Assembly (NCBI RefSeq): GCF_015351395.1
Contig: NZ_JADKPV010000001.1
Location: forward strand, 1,054,001 to 1,118,000
Direction of reading: 5' to 3'
Source of the DNA: Savagea serpentis
Lineage (GTDB): Bacteria; Bacillota; Bacilli; Bacillales_A; Planococcaceae
DNA length: 64,000 nt
How positions within the stretch are numbered: position 1 is the first letter of the stretch; each line of letters begins with the position of its first letter. Made by a program: the position numbers and the translations under genes. The notes beneath the pieces are model-generated. The model was not told the DNA's origin. It saw only the letters and a list, made by a program, of their open reading frames with translations, and did no database searches. This document shows positions 38,410 to 47,407 of the stretch, piece by piece.

Positions 38410-40722
38410 CTACGCCTCCAAAGCGAGTGAAAGGACCTCTTTTACATCTTTCACGAGGTGGAATTCGAGTTCTTCTCGAATACTTTCAGGAATGTCTTCT
38501 AAATCTCTTTCATTATCATATGGCAAAATAATTGTGCGTATTCCTGCGCGATGTGCGCTTAAAGATTTCTCTTTCAATCCACCGATTGGTAACACTTTAC
38601 CGCGAAGCGTTACTTCACCCGTCATCCCGACATCACGACGGATCGGTCGGTTTGTCAATGCAGATACGAGTGCTGTCACAATCGTAATTCCCGCAGATGG
38701 ACCGTCTTTCGGAACCGCTCCTTCTGGCACATGAATATGGATGTCTGTCTTCTCATTAAACTTCGGATCAATGTGTAAGTTTTCGGCATTTGAACGTACA
38801 TAAGAGAGTGCCGTTTGAGCAGATTCTTGCATCACTTCGCCGAGCTTTCCTGTTAAGACGAGCTTTCCTTTTCCTTCTGAAAGCGCCACTTCAATTTGAA
38901 GTGTATCCCCTCCGACTTGCGTATAAGCAAGCCCTGTCGCCACACCAACTTCACTCTGTTCTTCCATTAAGCCATGACGGAATTTGCGTTTCCCGAGGTA
39001 ATTCGACAATGTATTCGTCGTAATCGTCATCGATTTACGTTCACCCGATACGAGCTGTTTTACCGCTTTACGACAAACATTCGCAATTTCGCGCTCTAAA
39101 TTACGCACACCAGCTTCTCGAGTATAATAACGAATGATATCTTCTACCGCATCTTCACGGAATTTCACTTGTGCTTTTGTTAAACCGTGCTCTTGTAACT
39201 GTTTTGGAATGAGGTGATTGATTGCAATCGCACGCTTTTCCATTTCAGTATACCCTGCCAGTTGAATAATTTCCATTCGATCACGTAAAGGTCCGGGAAT
39301 TGTGCTTATATCATTCGCTGTCGCTAGGAAAAAGACATTCGATAAATCGTACGGCTCTTCAATATAATGATCGCTAAAATTCGCATTTTGTTCTGGATCT
39401 AGCACTTCTAGCATCGCGCTAGATGGGTCTCCGCGAAAATCATTTGACATTTTATCAATCTCATCTAATAAAAAGACTGGATTCGTCGTTTCTGCTTTTT
39501 TCATTCCTTGAATAATGCGACCCGGCATAGCGCCCACATACGTACGACGATGCCCCCGAATTTCTGACTCATCGCGGACGCCTCCTAATGAAATGCGAAC
39601 GAAATGACGGTTCAATGATTCTGCAATAGAACGAGCGAGTGACGTCTTTCCGACTCCTGGTGGTCCTGCTAAACAAATAATTGGACCCCGAATTGAATCG
39701 GTCATTTGACGCACTGCTAAATATTCTAAAATACGCTCTTTCACTTTTTCCAAACCGTCATGATCGCGATTTAAAATTTCTTCAGAACGTGCTAAATCTA
39801 GCGTATCTTCTGTCGCTACTGACCAAGGCAAAGTGACGAGCCATTCTAAATAATTGCGTATGACACCACTTTCCGCCGAAGCTTGTGGAATATGTTCGTA
39901 GCGTCGTAATTCGCGATATGCTGCTTCTGAAACATGCTCTGGCATATCGGCTTCTTCTATACGCTTCTCCAAATCGACAATTTCAGCACTTTTGCCATCT
40001 TTGTCGCCGAGCTCTTTTTGAATCGCCTTTAATTGTTCGCGTAAATAATATTCTTTCTGCGTCGCTTCTACTTCTTCTTTCACTCGCTTACTAATACGAC
40101 GTTCTAAGCGAATTACTTCTTGTTCACTTGCTAAGCGATTCGTCATCCACTTCACTCGATCCGAAATAGAAAACATTTCGAGCACTTTTTGTTTCGCGGC
40201 AAGCTTGAGAGGTAAATGAGTGGCAATCATATCTGCCAGTCGTCCTGGTTCTTTAATAGAAGCGACGGATTCAATCGTTTCTTTCGAAATACGCTGAGAT
40301 ACCTTGCCATATGATTCAAAATATTGATTGAGGACACGTACTTCCGCTTCTAGTTGCGGTGTCATGTCAACTTCATCACGTTGCAATGTCAAAGTGACAG
40401 TCGGGTATAAATCAACCATTTCATACTCTGTATACGTCGCACGACACACTCCTTCAATCATAATGCGATATGTGCCATTTTTAAGCTCTTTCAATTGTTT
40501 TACTTTGGCATACGTACCGACTGTATATAATTCATCTTCTGTCGGATCTTCATCTCTCGTATCTTTTTGTGTCGTTAAAAAGATAAATCCATCCATCTTC
40601 ATTGCTTCTTCTAATGCATAAATCGAACGCTCTCTGCCGACATCGATATGCAATAACATTTCAGGATAAACGAGCAATCCTCTTAAAGGCAATAGAGGTA
40701 CATTTGTTTTGATTTCTACCAT
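38410..40722 (-). CDS. lonA: ATP-dependent protease La, LonA
   Basis: LonA (770 residues) degrades misfolded and regulatory proteins. The N-terminal substrate domain begins VPLLPLRGLLVYPEM, the AAA+ motor has Walker A AGPPGVGKTSLA and Walker B VFLLDEIDKM, and the protease domain has the catalytic serine in PKDGPSAGITI and the lysine in LPIGGLKEK. The ATG at 40722 is preferred because AAAGG lies directly against the one at 40731. LonB, found between clpX and lonA in spore formers, is absent. A long hairpin with a T run stands 30 bases upstream. Confidence 0.96.
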   Translation of the reverse strand: MVEIKTNVPLLPLRGLLVYPEMLLHIDVGRERSIYALEEAMKMDGFIFLTTQKDTRDEDPTEDELYTVGTYAKVKQLKELKNGTYRIMIEGVCRATYTEYEMVDLYPTVTLTLQRDEVDMTPQLEAEVRVLNQYFESYGKVSQRISKETIESVASIKEPGRLADMIATHLPLKLAAKQKVLEMFSISDRVKWMTNRLASEQEVIRLERRISKRVKEEVEATQKEYYLREQLKAIQKELGDKDGKSAEIVDLEKRIEEADMPEHVSEAAYRELRRYEHIPQASAESGVIRNYLEWLVTLPWSVATEDTLDLARSEEILNRDHDGLEKVKERILEYLAVRQMTDSIRGPIICLAGPPGVGKTSLARSIAESLNRHFVRISLGGVRDESEIRGHRRTYVGAMPGRIIQGMKKAETTNPVFLLDEIDKMSNDFRGDPSSAMLEVLDPEQNANFSDHYIEEPYDLSNVFFLATANDISTIPGPLRDRMEIIQLAGYTEMEKRAIAINHLIPKQLQEHGLTKAQVKFREDAVEDIIRYYTREAGVRNLEREIANVCRKAVKQLVSGERKSMTITTNTLSNYLGKRKFRHGLMEEQSEVGVATGLAYTQVGGDTLQIEVALSEGKGKLVLTGKLGEVMQESAQTALSYVRSNAENLHIDPKFNEKTDIHIHVPEGAVPKDGPSAGITIVTALVSALTNRPIRRDVGMTGEVTLRGKVLPIGGLKEKSLSAHRAGIRTIILPYDNERDLEDIPESIREELEFHLVKDVKEVLSLALEA

Positions 40723-40751
40723 GTTAGACATCCTTTCTTATGTACATGATG

Positions 40752-40814
40752 AAAAAAGCTGACAAGCAAAATCCACTCAATTTCTGCAGGAGGGATTTCG
40801 CACAAGTCAGCTTT
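40752..40814 (-). terminator. Long hairpin with T run between clpX and lonA (terminator or attenuator)
   Basis: On the minus strand AAAGCTGAC ... GTCAGCTTT with an inner AAATCC/GGATTT stem is followed by six T. It ends only 30 bases before the lonA ATG, leaving no space for a promoter after it, so lonA is either read through from clpX or has this hairpin in its own leader. Confidence 0.7.
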
Positions 40815-40926
40815 ACTTTCTTTTATGTCATATGCTTCTCTTTTGAAAAATTGCGAATGATGCCACCTTGTATTTGACTCGTATAGGGTGACAGGTCATT
40901 CACACACCCATGCTTTACATCTTCAC

Positions 40927-42225
40927 TTATCGTGAATTTGCTAAAGATGTACCTGTCGCTCTTTCATCTGAGAAACCTAATTGCTCTAATTCATAAATTG
41001 TTCCATCTGCACGATACAGTGTCGGTTGTGCTTTCCCGATGACCGCATCTTTCGTAATGACACATTCTGTCACTTCCTCAAGCGATGGTAACTCATACAT
41101 GACATCAAGCATAATGTTTTCAATAATTGAACGTAATCCACGTGCACCTGTTTTACGTTCAATTGCTTCTTCAGCAATTGCAATGAGTGCATCATCTTCG
41201 AATTTCAATTCAACATCATCGAGTTCGACCATTTTCGTATATTGTTTAACAATCGCATTTTTCGGCTCTGTTAAAATGCGATAAAGTGCTTGTTCATCTA
41301 ATTGTTCCAATGTCGCAATAACAGGCAAACGTCCAATGAATTCTGGAATTAAACCGAATTGTTGTAAGTCTTCTGGAATCATTTTTGACATGAGTGTCGC
41401 ATCATCGATTGCTTTCGCTTCCGCAGAACCGAAACCGATCACTTTTTGACCTGTACGACGTTTAATAATTTCTTCGATTCCATCAAATGCACCACCTACG
41501 ATGAATAAAATATTCGTCGTATCAATTTGAATGAAATCTTGATGTGGATGCTTACGTCCGCCTTGTGGTGGCACGCTTGCAACCGTACCTTCTAATATTT
41601 TAAGAAGCGCTTGTTGTACACCTTCACCTGATACATCGCGTGTAATCGAAGCATTCTCAGACTTACGAGCTACTTTATCGATCTCATCGATATAGATGAT
41701 TCCTTTTTCAGCACGCTCAATATCGAAATCTGCCGCTTGAATAATTTTAAGCAAAATATTCTCAACGTCTTCTCCGACATAGCCCGCTTCTGTTAAACTT
41801 GTCGCATCTGCAATCGCAAAAGGAACGTCCAAAATGCGCGCTAAAGTTTGCGCGAGCAACGTTTTACCGCTACCTGTAGGTCCGATTAACACAATATTGG
41901 ACTTTGCAAGTTCTACGTCGTCTACCTTACTATTTGTATTGATTCTTTTGTAATGATTATATACCGCTACGGCGAGTGATTTTTTCGCGCGGTTTTGGCC
42001 GATAATATATTCATCTAAAATTTCTTGGATTTCGCGTGGTTTCGGAACATCTGTTAATTCGAAGTTCTCTTCGAGGCCGACTTCTTCTTCTACGATTTCA
42101 GCACAAAGTTCAACACACTCATCGCAAATATATACACCTTGACCTGCGACTAATTTTCGCACTTGGTCTTGACTCTTTCCACAGAAAGAGCAGCTTAAAT
42201 TATCTTCATCATTAAATTTGAACAT
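40927..42225 (-). CDS. clpX: ATP-dependent protease specificity subunit ClpX
   Basis: ClpX (432 residues) is the AAA+ unfoldase of ClpXP. The zinc-binding domain has Cys12-x2-Cys15 and Cys34-x2-Cys37. Walker A is [13 protein letters not shown], Walker [11 protein letters not shown], and the ClpP-contacting loop is IGFGSAEAK (IGF). The ATG at 42225 is behind GGGGTGA; a GTG nine bases upstream is in frame but lies in that site. Order tig-clpX-lonA follows Bacillus. Confidence 0.96.
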   Translation of the reverse strand: MFKFNDEDNLSCSFCGKSQDQVRKLVAGQGVYICDECVELCAEIVEEEVGLEENFELTDVPKPREIQEILDEYIIGQNRAKKSLAVAVYNHYKRINTNSKVDDVELAKSNIVLIGPTGSGKTLLAQTLARILDVPFAIADATSLTEAGYVGEDVENILLKIIQAADFDIERAEKGIIYIDEIDKVARKSENASITRDVSGEGVQQALLKILEGTVASVPPQGGRKHPHQDFIQIDTTNILFIVGGAFDGIEEIIKRRTGQKVIGFGSAEAKAIDDATLMSKMIPEDLQQFGLIPEFIGRLPVIATLEQLDEQALYRILTEPKNAIVKQYTKMVELDDVELKFEDDALIAIAEEAIERKTGARGLRSIIENIMLDVMYELPSLEEVTECVITKDAVIGKAQPTLYRADGTIYELEQLGFSDERATGTSLANSR

Positions 42226-42306
42226 TATGCTCACCCCTATTCAAATGACAATCTTACAAGATTATATGTCTCCGTGCAACTAATACGATTTCATTATGTA
42301 TGAGCG

Positions 42307-42337
42307 AAAACAAGGTACGAATAACGCACCTTGTTTT
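42307..42337 (-). terminator. Terminator after tig
   Basis: CAAGGTACG and CGCACCTTG form a stem with one mismatch followed by TTTT on the minus strand, just past the tig stop. Confidence 0.7.
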
Positions 42338-42346
42338 CTGTTGGAA

Positions 42347-43642
42347 TTACTCTTGAATTTCTGAAATTTTTGCGTTGTCTACTAAAAACTCAATCGTGTT
42401 ACGTAATTTAATATCATTTTCGATCGTTGCTGTTCCACCAAGTACGGCTTTAATTTGTTCCGTATCGATATTGAACTGCTCTGACATTTTTTCAAGCTCT
42501 GCTTGAACGTCTGCTTCTGTCGCTTCGATTGATTCTGCTGCTGCAATCGCTTCTAAAGTGAGTGATACTCGTACGCGGTTGCTCGCTTCTTCTGCCATTT
42601 GCTCGCGCAATTGCTCTTTCGTTTGACCCGAGAATTGGAAGTATAAGTCTAAGTTCATCCCTTGACTTTGCAAGTTTTGTTCAAACTCTTGAACCATGCG
42701 ATCTACTTCTGCTTCTACCATTTCTTCTGGTACATCGATTTTTGCATTGTCAGCAGCTTGTTGAACTAAAGCGTCACGCATGCTGTTGTCTGAGTGAACT
42801 GCTTTTTGTTCCGCTAAATCTTCTTTCGTTTTTTCTTTTAATTCTGCAACTGTTTTAACGCTTGCGTCGATTTCGTTTGCAAGTTCGTCGTCGAGTGCTG
42901 GAATTTCTTTTGTTTTAATTGCATGAACTTTCACTTTGAAAGTAGCTGGTTGTCCAGCGAGCTCAGCTGCGTGGTATTCTTCTGGGAATGTGATTTCGAT
43001 ATCTTTCTCTTCACCAGTTGCCATGCCTACCATTTGTTCTTCAAATCCAGGAATGAATGAACCTGAACCGATTTCTAAGTCGTACTGCTCTGCTTTTCCA
43101 CCTTCGAATGCTTCGCCATTTGCGAATCCTTCAAAGTCGAGTGTTACAGTGTCGCCATTTTCGATCGTACCTTCTTCTTTAACGACCATTTCAGCGAATG
43201 CTTGTTGACGTGATTGTAAAAACTCATCAACTTCTGCATCTGTCACTTCTTTAGAAAGCTGTTCTACTTCAAGTCCTTTGTAATCGCCAAGTTCAACTTC
43301 TGGCTTCACAACAACTTTCGCAGTGAATACAACGTCTTTCCCTTGCTCGATTTCTTGAATGTCGATTTGTGGTTGAGCGACTGGCTCAATACCTGACTCA
43401 TCGAGTGCTTTCGTGTAAGCTTCTGGCAATGCGATATCTAAAGCGTCATTGTATAAAGCTTCCACTCCGTACATTTTTTCGAACATTTTGCGTGGCATTT
43501 TTCCTTTACGGAAACCTGGCGCTTGTACTGTTTTAACTACTTTTTTAAACGCTGCATCGAGCGCTTTGTTGAAATCTTCAGCAGGAAGTGCGAAAGTTAA
43601 TGTTCCTTCGTTTCCTTCATGTTTTTCCCATTTGACTGACAT
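42347..43642 (-). CDS. tig: Trigger factor Tig
   Basis: Trigger factor (431 residues) is the ribosome-bound chaperone and FKBP-type prolyl isomerase. The ribosome-binding loop is [12 protein letters not shown] near residues 43-54; the FKBP domain covers about 150-240 ([20 protein letters not shown]) and the rest is the helical chaperone domain. The ATG at 43642 follows GGAGGG; the frame is open for 21 codons upstream without a ribosome site. The protein is strongly acidic, as usual. Confidence 0.96.
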   Translation of the reverse strand: MSVKWEKHEGNEGTLTFALPAEDFNKALDAAFKKVVKTVQAPGFRKGKMPRKMFEKMYGVEALYNDALDIALPEAYTKALDESGIEPVAQPQIDIQEIEQGKDVVFTAKVVVKPEVELGDYKGLEVEQLSKEVTDAEVDEFLQSRQQAFAEMVVKEEGTIENGDTVTLDFEGFANGEAFEGGKAEQYDLEIGSGSFIPGFEEQMVGMATGEEKDIEITFPEEYHAAELAGQPATFKVKVHAIKTKEIPALDDELANEIDASVKTVAELKEKTKEDLAEQKAVHSDNSMRDALVQQAADNAKIDVPEEMVEAEVDRMVQEFEQNLQSQGMNLDLYFQFSGQTKEQLREQMAEEASNRVRVSLTLEAIAAAESIEATEADVQAELEKMSEQFNIDTEQIKAVLGGTATIENDIKLRNTIEFLVDNAKISEIQE

Positions 43643-43708
43643 AATTAATACCCTCCGAATCTTTATTTCCATTACATTATGTTTAATTTCACTATTGATA
43701 ACCACTTC

Positions 43709-43736
43709 AGTATATCACAGTCCTTCATGGTTTCAA
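43709..43736 (-). promoter_or_regulatory. Promoter of tig
   Basis: TTGAAA, a 16-base spacer and TATACT with TG-A before the -10 lie about 70 bases before the tig start on the minus strand. Confidence 0.65.
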
Positions 43737-43752
43737 CAGTTTTTATCCTCAC

Positions 43753-44712
43753 TTATCCGATCTCTTCTGCGTCGACTTGTCGAATATGTGTCAGCAATTC
43801 ATCTTCTTGTAAATCACCATCTTCAAATAGCGATTTTGCATAACGGCTATAAGCGATTGCTATTTGCTCCACATCATAACCATCCCAGCGAAATGGATAT
43901 GCTGCGACACTGTATTTTTGAATCATCGCAAAAGTAAACTCGATTAATGAAGGTGACTTCTCAAGCATGTTCTCTACTCGTTCAATCACTCGTTGTACTT
44001 TATCATTTTCAAACGGATGTGACAATGAATTGGGCACAATTTGTTGTTTCATTCCGTATTTTTCTACGGTAAGCGCCTCTCGGTCACCATGCTCTTTCAA
44101 TAATAGTAGAGCGTTCGTTTGAACGAACGGCGCACTGCTCTGTTCGACGATTTCCCGCAATAACGGAAAACTACGTACCCCGACATCACTGATGCGAACG
44201 AGCTCATTTTGCTGTTCATAAGACGATAACTCAAAAAATTGAGCGAATGATAACAAGCGAACATCATTCTGTTCGAACTCTTGATATTTATGGACAAGAC
44301 GCTCATTCAATTCTTTCAAATACAAAAATTTCTTTAACGCATGTTCCGGTACTGCTTCTTCCGCTAACAAGCGTTCAATTTCCATTGCAACATATTGATA
44401 TTCTCTCAATTGAATGCAAATTGTTAAATATAATTCAATCCATTCAATCGTATTATAATCATCTTCTTGCAATAGTTGTTCGGTTATTTCTTTCGCTTTC
44501 GCATAGTGCTTCTCTTCATATAAAGCATACGCGTAAGGACCCATCACTTCATCGTGAAAGGGATCGAGCACCAGTACTTGTTCGAAGCATGTTACGGCTT
44601 CTGCAAATTGAGCGCGTTCAAAATATGTGTAACCTTCTTGTACGAGGCGCTCTAACGTACCTGGAAAAACGACAAGGTTTCCTCGACGTTGAATCGGTCG
44701 ATATTTTTTCAT
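43753..44712 (-). CDS. TPR-repeat protein, YsoA-like
   Basis: The 319-residue protein starts MKKYRPIQRRGNLVVFPGT behind GAGAGGGGTGA; the longer open frame upstream is unlikely. TPR-like helices are clear near residues 25-95 (YTYFERAQFAEAVTCFEQ and YALYEEKHYAKAKE). It is cytoplasmic, has no enzyme motif and sits upstream of tig as ysoA does in Bacillus. The molecular role is unknown; TPR proteins usually mediate protein contacts. Confidence 0.8.
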   Translation of the reverse strand: MKKYRPIQRRGNLVVFPGTLERLVQEGYTYFERAQFAEAVTCFEQVLVLDPFHDEVMGPYAYALYEEKHYAKAKEITEQLLQEDDYNTIEWIELYLTICIQLREYQYVAMEIERLLAEEAVPEHALKKFLYLKELNERLVHKYQEFEQNDVRLLSFAQFFELSSYEQQNELVRISDVGVRSFPLLREIVEQSSAPFVQTNALLLLKEHGDREALTVEKYGMKQQIVPNSLSHPFENDKVQRVIERVENMLEKSPSLIEFTFAMIQKYSVAAYPFRWDGYDVEQIAIAYSRYAKSLFEDGDLQEDELLTHIRQVDAEEIG

Positions 44713-44793
44713 CTTGTCACCCCTCTCAAAATAAGTTTCATTGATTTTATAATAACATAACTTTCTTACGCATAGCGAGAGGGGAAGTGAACG

Positions 44794-44836
44794 AAAAGAG
44801 CTCAAACTCCCTTTGCGGTTCGTTTGAGCTCTTTTT
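44794..44836. terminator. Terminator after the bile-acid-type transporter gene
   Basis: AAAAGAGCTCAAAC and GTTTGAGCTCTTTT form a 14-bp stem with a 14-base loop, with T runs in both directions. Confidence 0.8.
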
Positions 44837-45861
44837 TATGAAATAGTTTGTGTGTTTTCTTGAATATTTTTCTTAGTTGTTTGCTTTTTAATTGGCTTAA
44901 ACCATTTACGCATTGAAATTTGAGCGTAGTTTGCGATCCCTTGTTGCTGTATAATAAAAGCAAGCGTGACAATCAATGCTGCTTCAGGTCCGAAAGATGT
45001 TGCGGCTAAACCGATCGCAATCGATAAGTTGCGTAACACTGTTCCGTTAACGAGCGCGATTCCATCTTCACGGTTGAAAAACTTCAATGCTACAAATGTA
45101 CTAATTGCAAAGTTAATTGCGTAAAATAATAACAATACGACGACCGCAATTGCAATTAACTCTAAATTACTAACGATCATTTTTGCCCCTGTACTAATGC
45201 TGACAAAAACAACGTACAACATCGCCCAAATACTCAACGGGCCGAACTTCGGTTTCACGTTCTTCTTAAAATGTTGTGGCGTCATTTTGCGGAGTAATAA
45301 CTTAAATGTGAAATGACCTAAGATCATCGGTACAAAAACGACGAGTAAAATCGTTTTCATCGTACCCCAAATATCGATCGGTACGTATTGACCGACCATG
45401 ACGAGCAAATACCATGGCGCTAATAAGGAACCTAAAATAAGTCCAAAGATCGTCAATTTGACCGCTGCATCAACATTTCCTTTTTGGAGCACTGTCCAAG
45501 AAATCGTCATCCCACTCGTCGGAAGTAAAGCCGAAATGGCAAGCCCTGCGAACATCGCTCCATTATCCGCACGACCTGTTAATAAAAGCGTCCCTAATCC
45601 GAATGCAATGACTGGAATGATGACGAAGTTGATGATGACAGAAAAGATGAGCACTTTTGAACCCGCTGTCGAAGCGAGTTGCTTAAAATTAAAGCCGACC
45701 ATCGTCGCGTAAATCATAATGATCGTTCCGATTAATAAAGTCGATTTCATCGGTGTTGTATCAAAATTTAAACCGACGATAAACCCGATGAGTAAAGTTA
45801 AAGGTACACTGTACATTAAATATTTTGCTGGTGCACGATAAATCATCCAAAATGTTTTCAT
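44836..45861 (-). CDS. Bile acid:sodium symporter/arsenite permease-type transporter
   Basis: The 341-residue protein has about ten membrane helices and the BASS-fold signature ALLPTSGMTISWTVLQKGN, with a second crossover near NGTVLRNLSIAIGLA. It is related to both bile acid:Na symporters and Acr3-like arsenite exporters; the Acr3 cysteine motif is not evident, so an organic anion or metalloid substrate cannot be decided. A basic tail ends the protein. Directly upstream is a CsoR-type palindrome (45876-45889) that would cover the leader or promoter, suggesting control by a metal, persulphide or formaldehyde-sensing CsoR-family repressor. No such regulator gene is in the window. Confidence 0.78.
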   Translation of the reverse strand: MKTFWMIYRAPAKYLMYSVPLTLLIGFIVGLNFDTTPMKSTLLIGTIIMIYATMVGFNFKQLASTAGSKVLIFSVIINFVIIPVIAFGLGTLLLTGRADNGAMFAGLAISALLPTSGMTISWTVLQKGNVDAAVKLTIFGLILGSLLAPWYLLVMVGQYVPIDIWGTMKTILLVVFVPMILGHFTFKLLLRKMTPQHFKKNVKPKFGPLSIWAMLYVVFVSISTGAKMIVSNLELIAIAVVVLLLFYAINFAISTFVALKFFNREDGIALVNGTVLRNLSIAIGLAATSFGPEAALIVTLAFIIQQQGIANYAQISMRKWFKPIKKQTTKKNIQENTQTIS

Positions 45862-45875
45862 AACGAATCCCCCAT

Positions 45876-45889
45876 TACCCCTAAGGGTA
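45876..45889. promoter_or_regulatory. CsoR-type operator palindrome
   Basis: TACCCCTAAGGGTA is a G/C-tract palindrome of the form bound by CsoR, CstR and related repressors. It lies 15 bases before the transporter start codon. Confidence 0.5.
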
Positions 45890-45972
45890 TATTTTTATGT
45901 AAAAAAATATACGCCAATGCGTATTTATTTTCTATTATACCATATGTTTGGTTCGATGCTATTCATTTGCTC

Positions 45973-46003
45973 AAAAAGATGGCCCTCTACATAAAATGCA
46001 GAG
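45973..46003 (-). terminator. Possible terminator after the small HTH gene
   Basis: CTCTACAT and ATGCAGAG form a stem with one mismatch; a TTTTT run follows eight bases later on the minus strand. Confidence 0.4.
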
Positions 46004-46013
46004 AGCAACACGA

Positions 46014-46244
46014 TTACGCCTCTTTTTTTAAACGAGCAATCGTCTTTTCCGTCGCACGGTACGCTTCGCCTTCTTCTTGCGCAAACTCTCGTTCTACTAA
46101 CGAACGCATCCCGCTGCGCACTTTAAAAATAGGTTGTTTCGATTCTTTCGCAATGTCATCTGCTGTTTTCGCTTCTTCTTGGATGACTGCGAGCATCACT
46201 TTTTCAGATTGAGACAATGCTGTCAAATCTGTTCCACACGCCAT
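46014..46244 (-). CDS. Small winged-helix-like protein next to peroxiredoxin
   Basis: The 76-residue protein (MACGTDLTALSQSEKVMLAV...) has a helix-turn-helix-like centre: KTADDIAKESKQPIFKVRSGM near residues 26-46, then a basic end with YRATEKTIARLKK. A single Cys lies at position 3. It starts behind AAAGGAGGG and is separated from the peroxiredoxin gene by a perfect hairpin, so they are probably cotranscribed. It may be a small DNA-binding regulator, perhaps redox-linked; I do not recognise a named family. Confidence 0.65.
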   Translation of the reverse strand: MACGTDLTALSQSEKVMLAVIQEEAKTADDIAKESKQPIFKVRSGMRSLVEREFAQEEGEAYRATEKTIARLKKEA

Positions 46245-46260
46245 TAAAATCCCTCCTTTA

Positions 46261-46300
46261 AATTCGTAACAGGAGGCATAGTAGCCCCCTGTTACGAATT
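46261..46300 (-). other. Intercistronic hairpin between peroxiredoxin and HTH genes
   Basis: AATTCGTAACAGG and CCTGTTACGAATT are perfect inverted copies. No T run follows; the HTH ribosome site comes immediately after. It could be an RNA processing or stability element, or a weak attenuator. Confidence 0.6.
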
Positions 46301-46964
46301 ATTTAATTTCTTTCGTACAGAAGTAGAAGTCTTTACACTCATACTCTGGATTGTTCATACGCTCTGCTGCTAATTCTTGTGTTGGAGCTGGTGGTACGAT
46401 CACACGCTCACCTTTCGTCCAGTTAGCAGGTGTTGCAATTTTGTGCTCATCTGCTGTTTGCAATGCGATGAGGAGACGTTTAATTTCGTCCATGTTACGG
46501 CCGATCGCTGATGGGTAGTAAATAATTGCACGAACGACTTGTTCTGGGTCCATAACGAATACCGCACGTGATGTTTCCGTGTCGCTTTCGTCTGGCATAA
46601 TCATACCGAATTTGTGCGCTACATCCATCGTTAAATCTGCAATGACTGGGAATTCGATTTCTACGCCGAACTTTTCTTCGATATTGCGTACCCATGCGAT
46701 GTGTGAGTGTACACTGTCGATGGAAAGTCCGAGTAATTCCGTGTTCATTTCACGAAGTTCTGGATACATTTTTTGGAATCCGATGAACTCTGTCGTACAA
46801 ACTGGCGTAAAGTCTGCCGGATGAGAGAAAAGAATTAACCATTTACCTTTGTAGTCTTCTAACTTCAATACACCGTGTGTCGTTTTTGCTTCAAATTGTG
46901 GGGCAGGTGATCCGATACGTGGTAATGAACGTACTTCTACATTTTCATTTTGAACTTCTGTCAT
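46299..46964 (-). CDS. Peroxiredoxin, archaeal Prx6/TPx type
   Basis: The 221-residue thiol peroxidase has the peroxidatic cysteine in HPADFTPVCTTEF near residue 49 and a C-terminal extension (APTQELAAERMNN) with two further cysteines, ECKDFYFC, spaced as in the archaeal Aeropyrum enzyme. It should reduce hydrogen peroxide and organic peroxides. This type differs from the AhpC of most Bacillales, though it occurs in some. The ATG at 46964 is behind GAGAGGT. Upstream, half of the CsoR-like pattern (ATACCCCTTA near 47035-47044) is present but not the full palindrome. Confidence 0.92.
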   Translation of the reverse strand: MTEVQNENVEVRSLPRIGSPAPQFEAKTTHGVLKLEDYKGKWLILFSHPADFTPVCTTEFIGFQKMYPELREMNTELLGLSIDSVHSHIAWVRNIEEKFGVEIEFPVIADLTMDVAHKFGMIMPDESDTETSRAVFVMDPEQVVRAIIYYPSAIGRNMDEIKRLLIALQTADEHKIATPANWTKGERVIVPPAPTQELAAERMNNPEYECKDFYFCTKEIK

Positions 46965-47108
46965 TGATAACCTCTCCTTTTTAATATCTTTAATGTCGCT
47001 TCTAATCATGGGGCGCTGATTTTACAGCATTTCATATACCCCTTACGCTATTTATATTAAAGGCTAAATTAATAGAAGTAAATGAATATGCTCACCTAAA
47101 TTCATGCT

Positions 47109-47144
47109 AAAAAAAGAAGTTGTGAACAAATTGTCCACAACTTC
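47109..47144 (-). terminator. Terminator after the DUF3006 gene
   Basis: GAAGTTGTG and CACAACTTC pair around a short loop and are followed on the minus strand by a run of seven T residues. Confidence 0.85.
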
Positions 47145-47148
47145 CCAG

Positions 47149-47394
47149 TTATTTATTTTGTAGCTTTCTTAACAGCGCAGTCACATCTTCTCGCATTTTC
47201 GAAGTAACTTCTGTCCGCACGTGCAATTCGTATTTCTGTTCGACCCCATCCAATTCGACAATCGAAACGACATCGCCTTCTCGCGCCTCATTTCGTACTT
47301 CATGAACAGGTATGAGCAACTCGTCTTCTTCATTGCCTTTTTTCAATAAAACGTAGTAGCCGTCTTCGATTCGATCCACTGTATACATGAGCAT
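47149..47394 (-). CDS. DUF3006 protein
   Basis: The 81-residue acidic protein (YTVDRIEDGYYVLLKKG, IPVHEVRNEAREGDVV) matches the pattern of DUF3006, small beta-rich proteins of unknown role. It starts 13 bases after the MBL-HhH gene, behind AGGTGA, and ends at a terminator, so the two form an operon. DUF3006 genes often accompany ComEC-like hydrolases. Alternative starts at 47406 and 47388 change the length by a few residues only. Confidence 0.75.
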   Translation of the reverse strand: MLMYTVDRIEDGYYVLLKKGNEEDELLIPVHEVRNEAREGDVVSIVELDGVEQKYELHVRTEVTSKMREDVTALLRKLQNK

Positions 47395-47407
47395 CAAGAT
47401 GATCACC

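Noticed and set aside
40815-42346. CtsR heptad repeats near clpX and lonA
   Set aside because: No direct repeat of RGTCAAA with correct spacing was found; a single AGTCAAA near 40875 stands alone.
47025-47050. A second full CsoR operator before peroxiredoxin
   Set aside because: Only one arm (ATACCCCTTA) is present; the matching G tract is missing.
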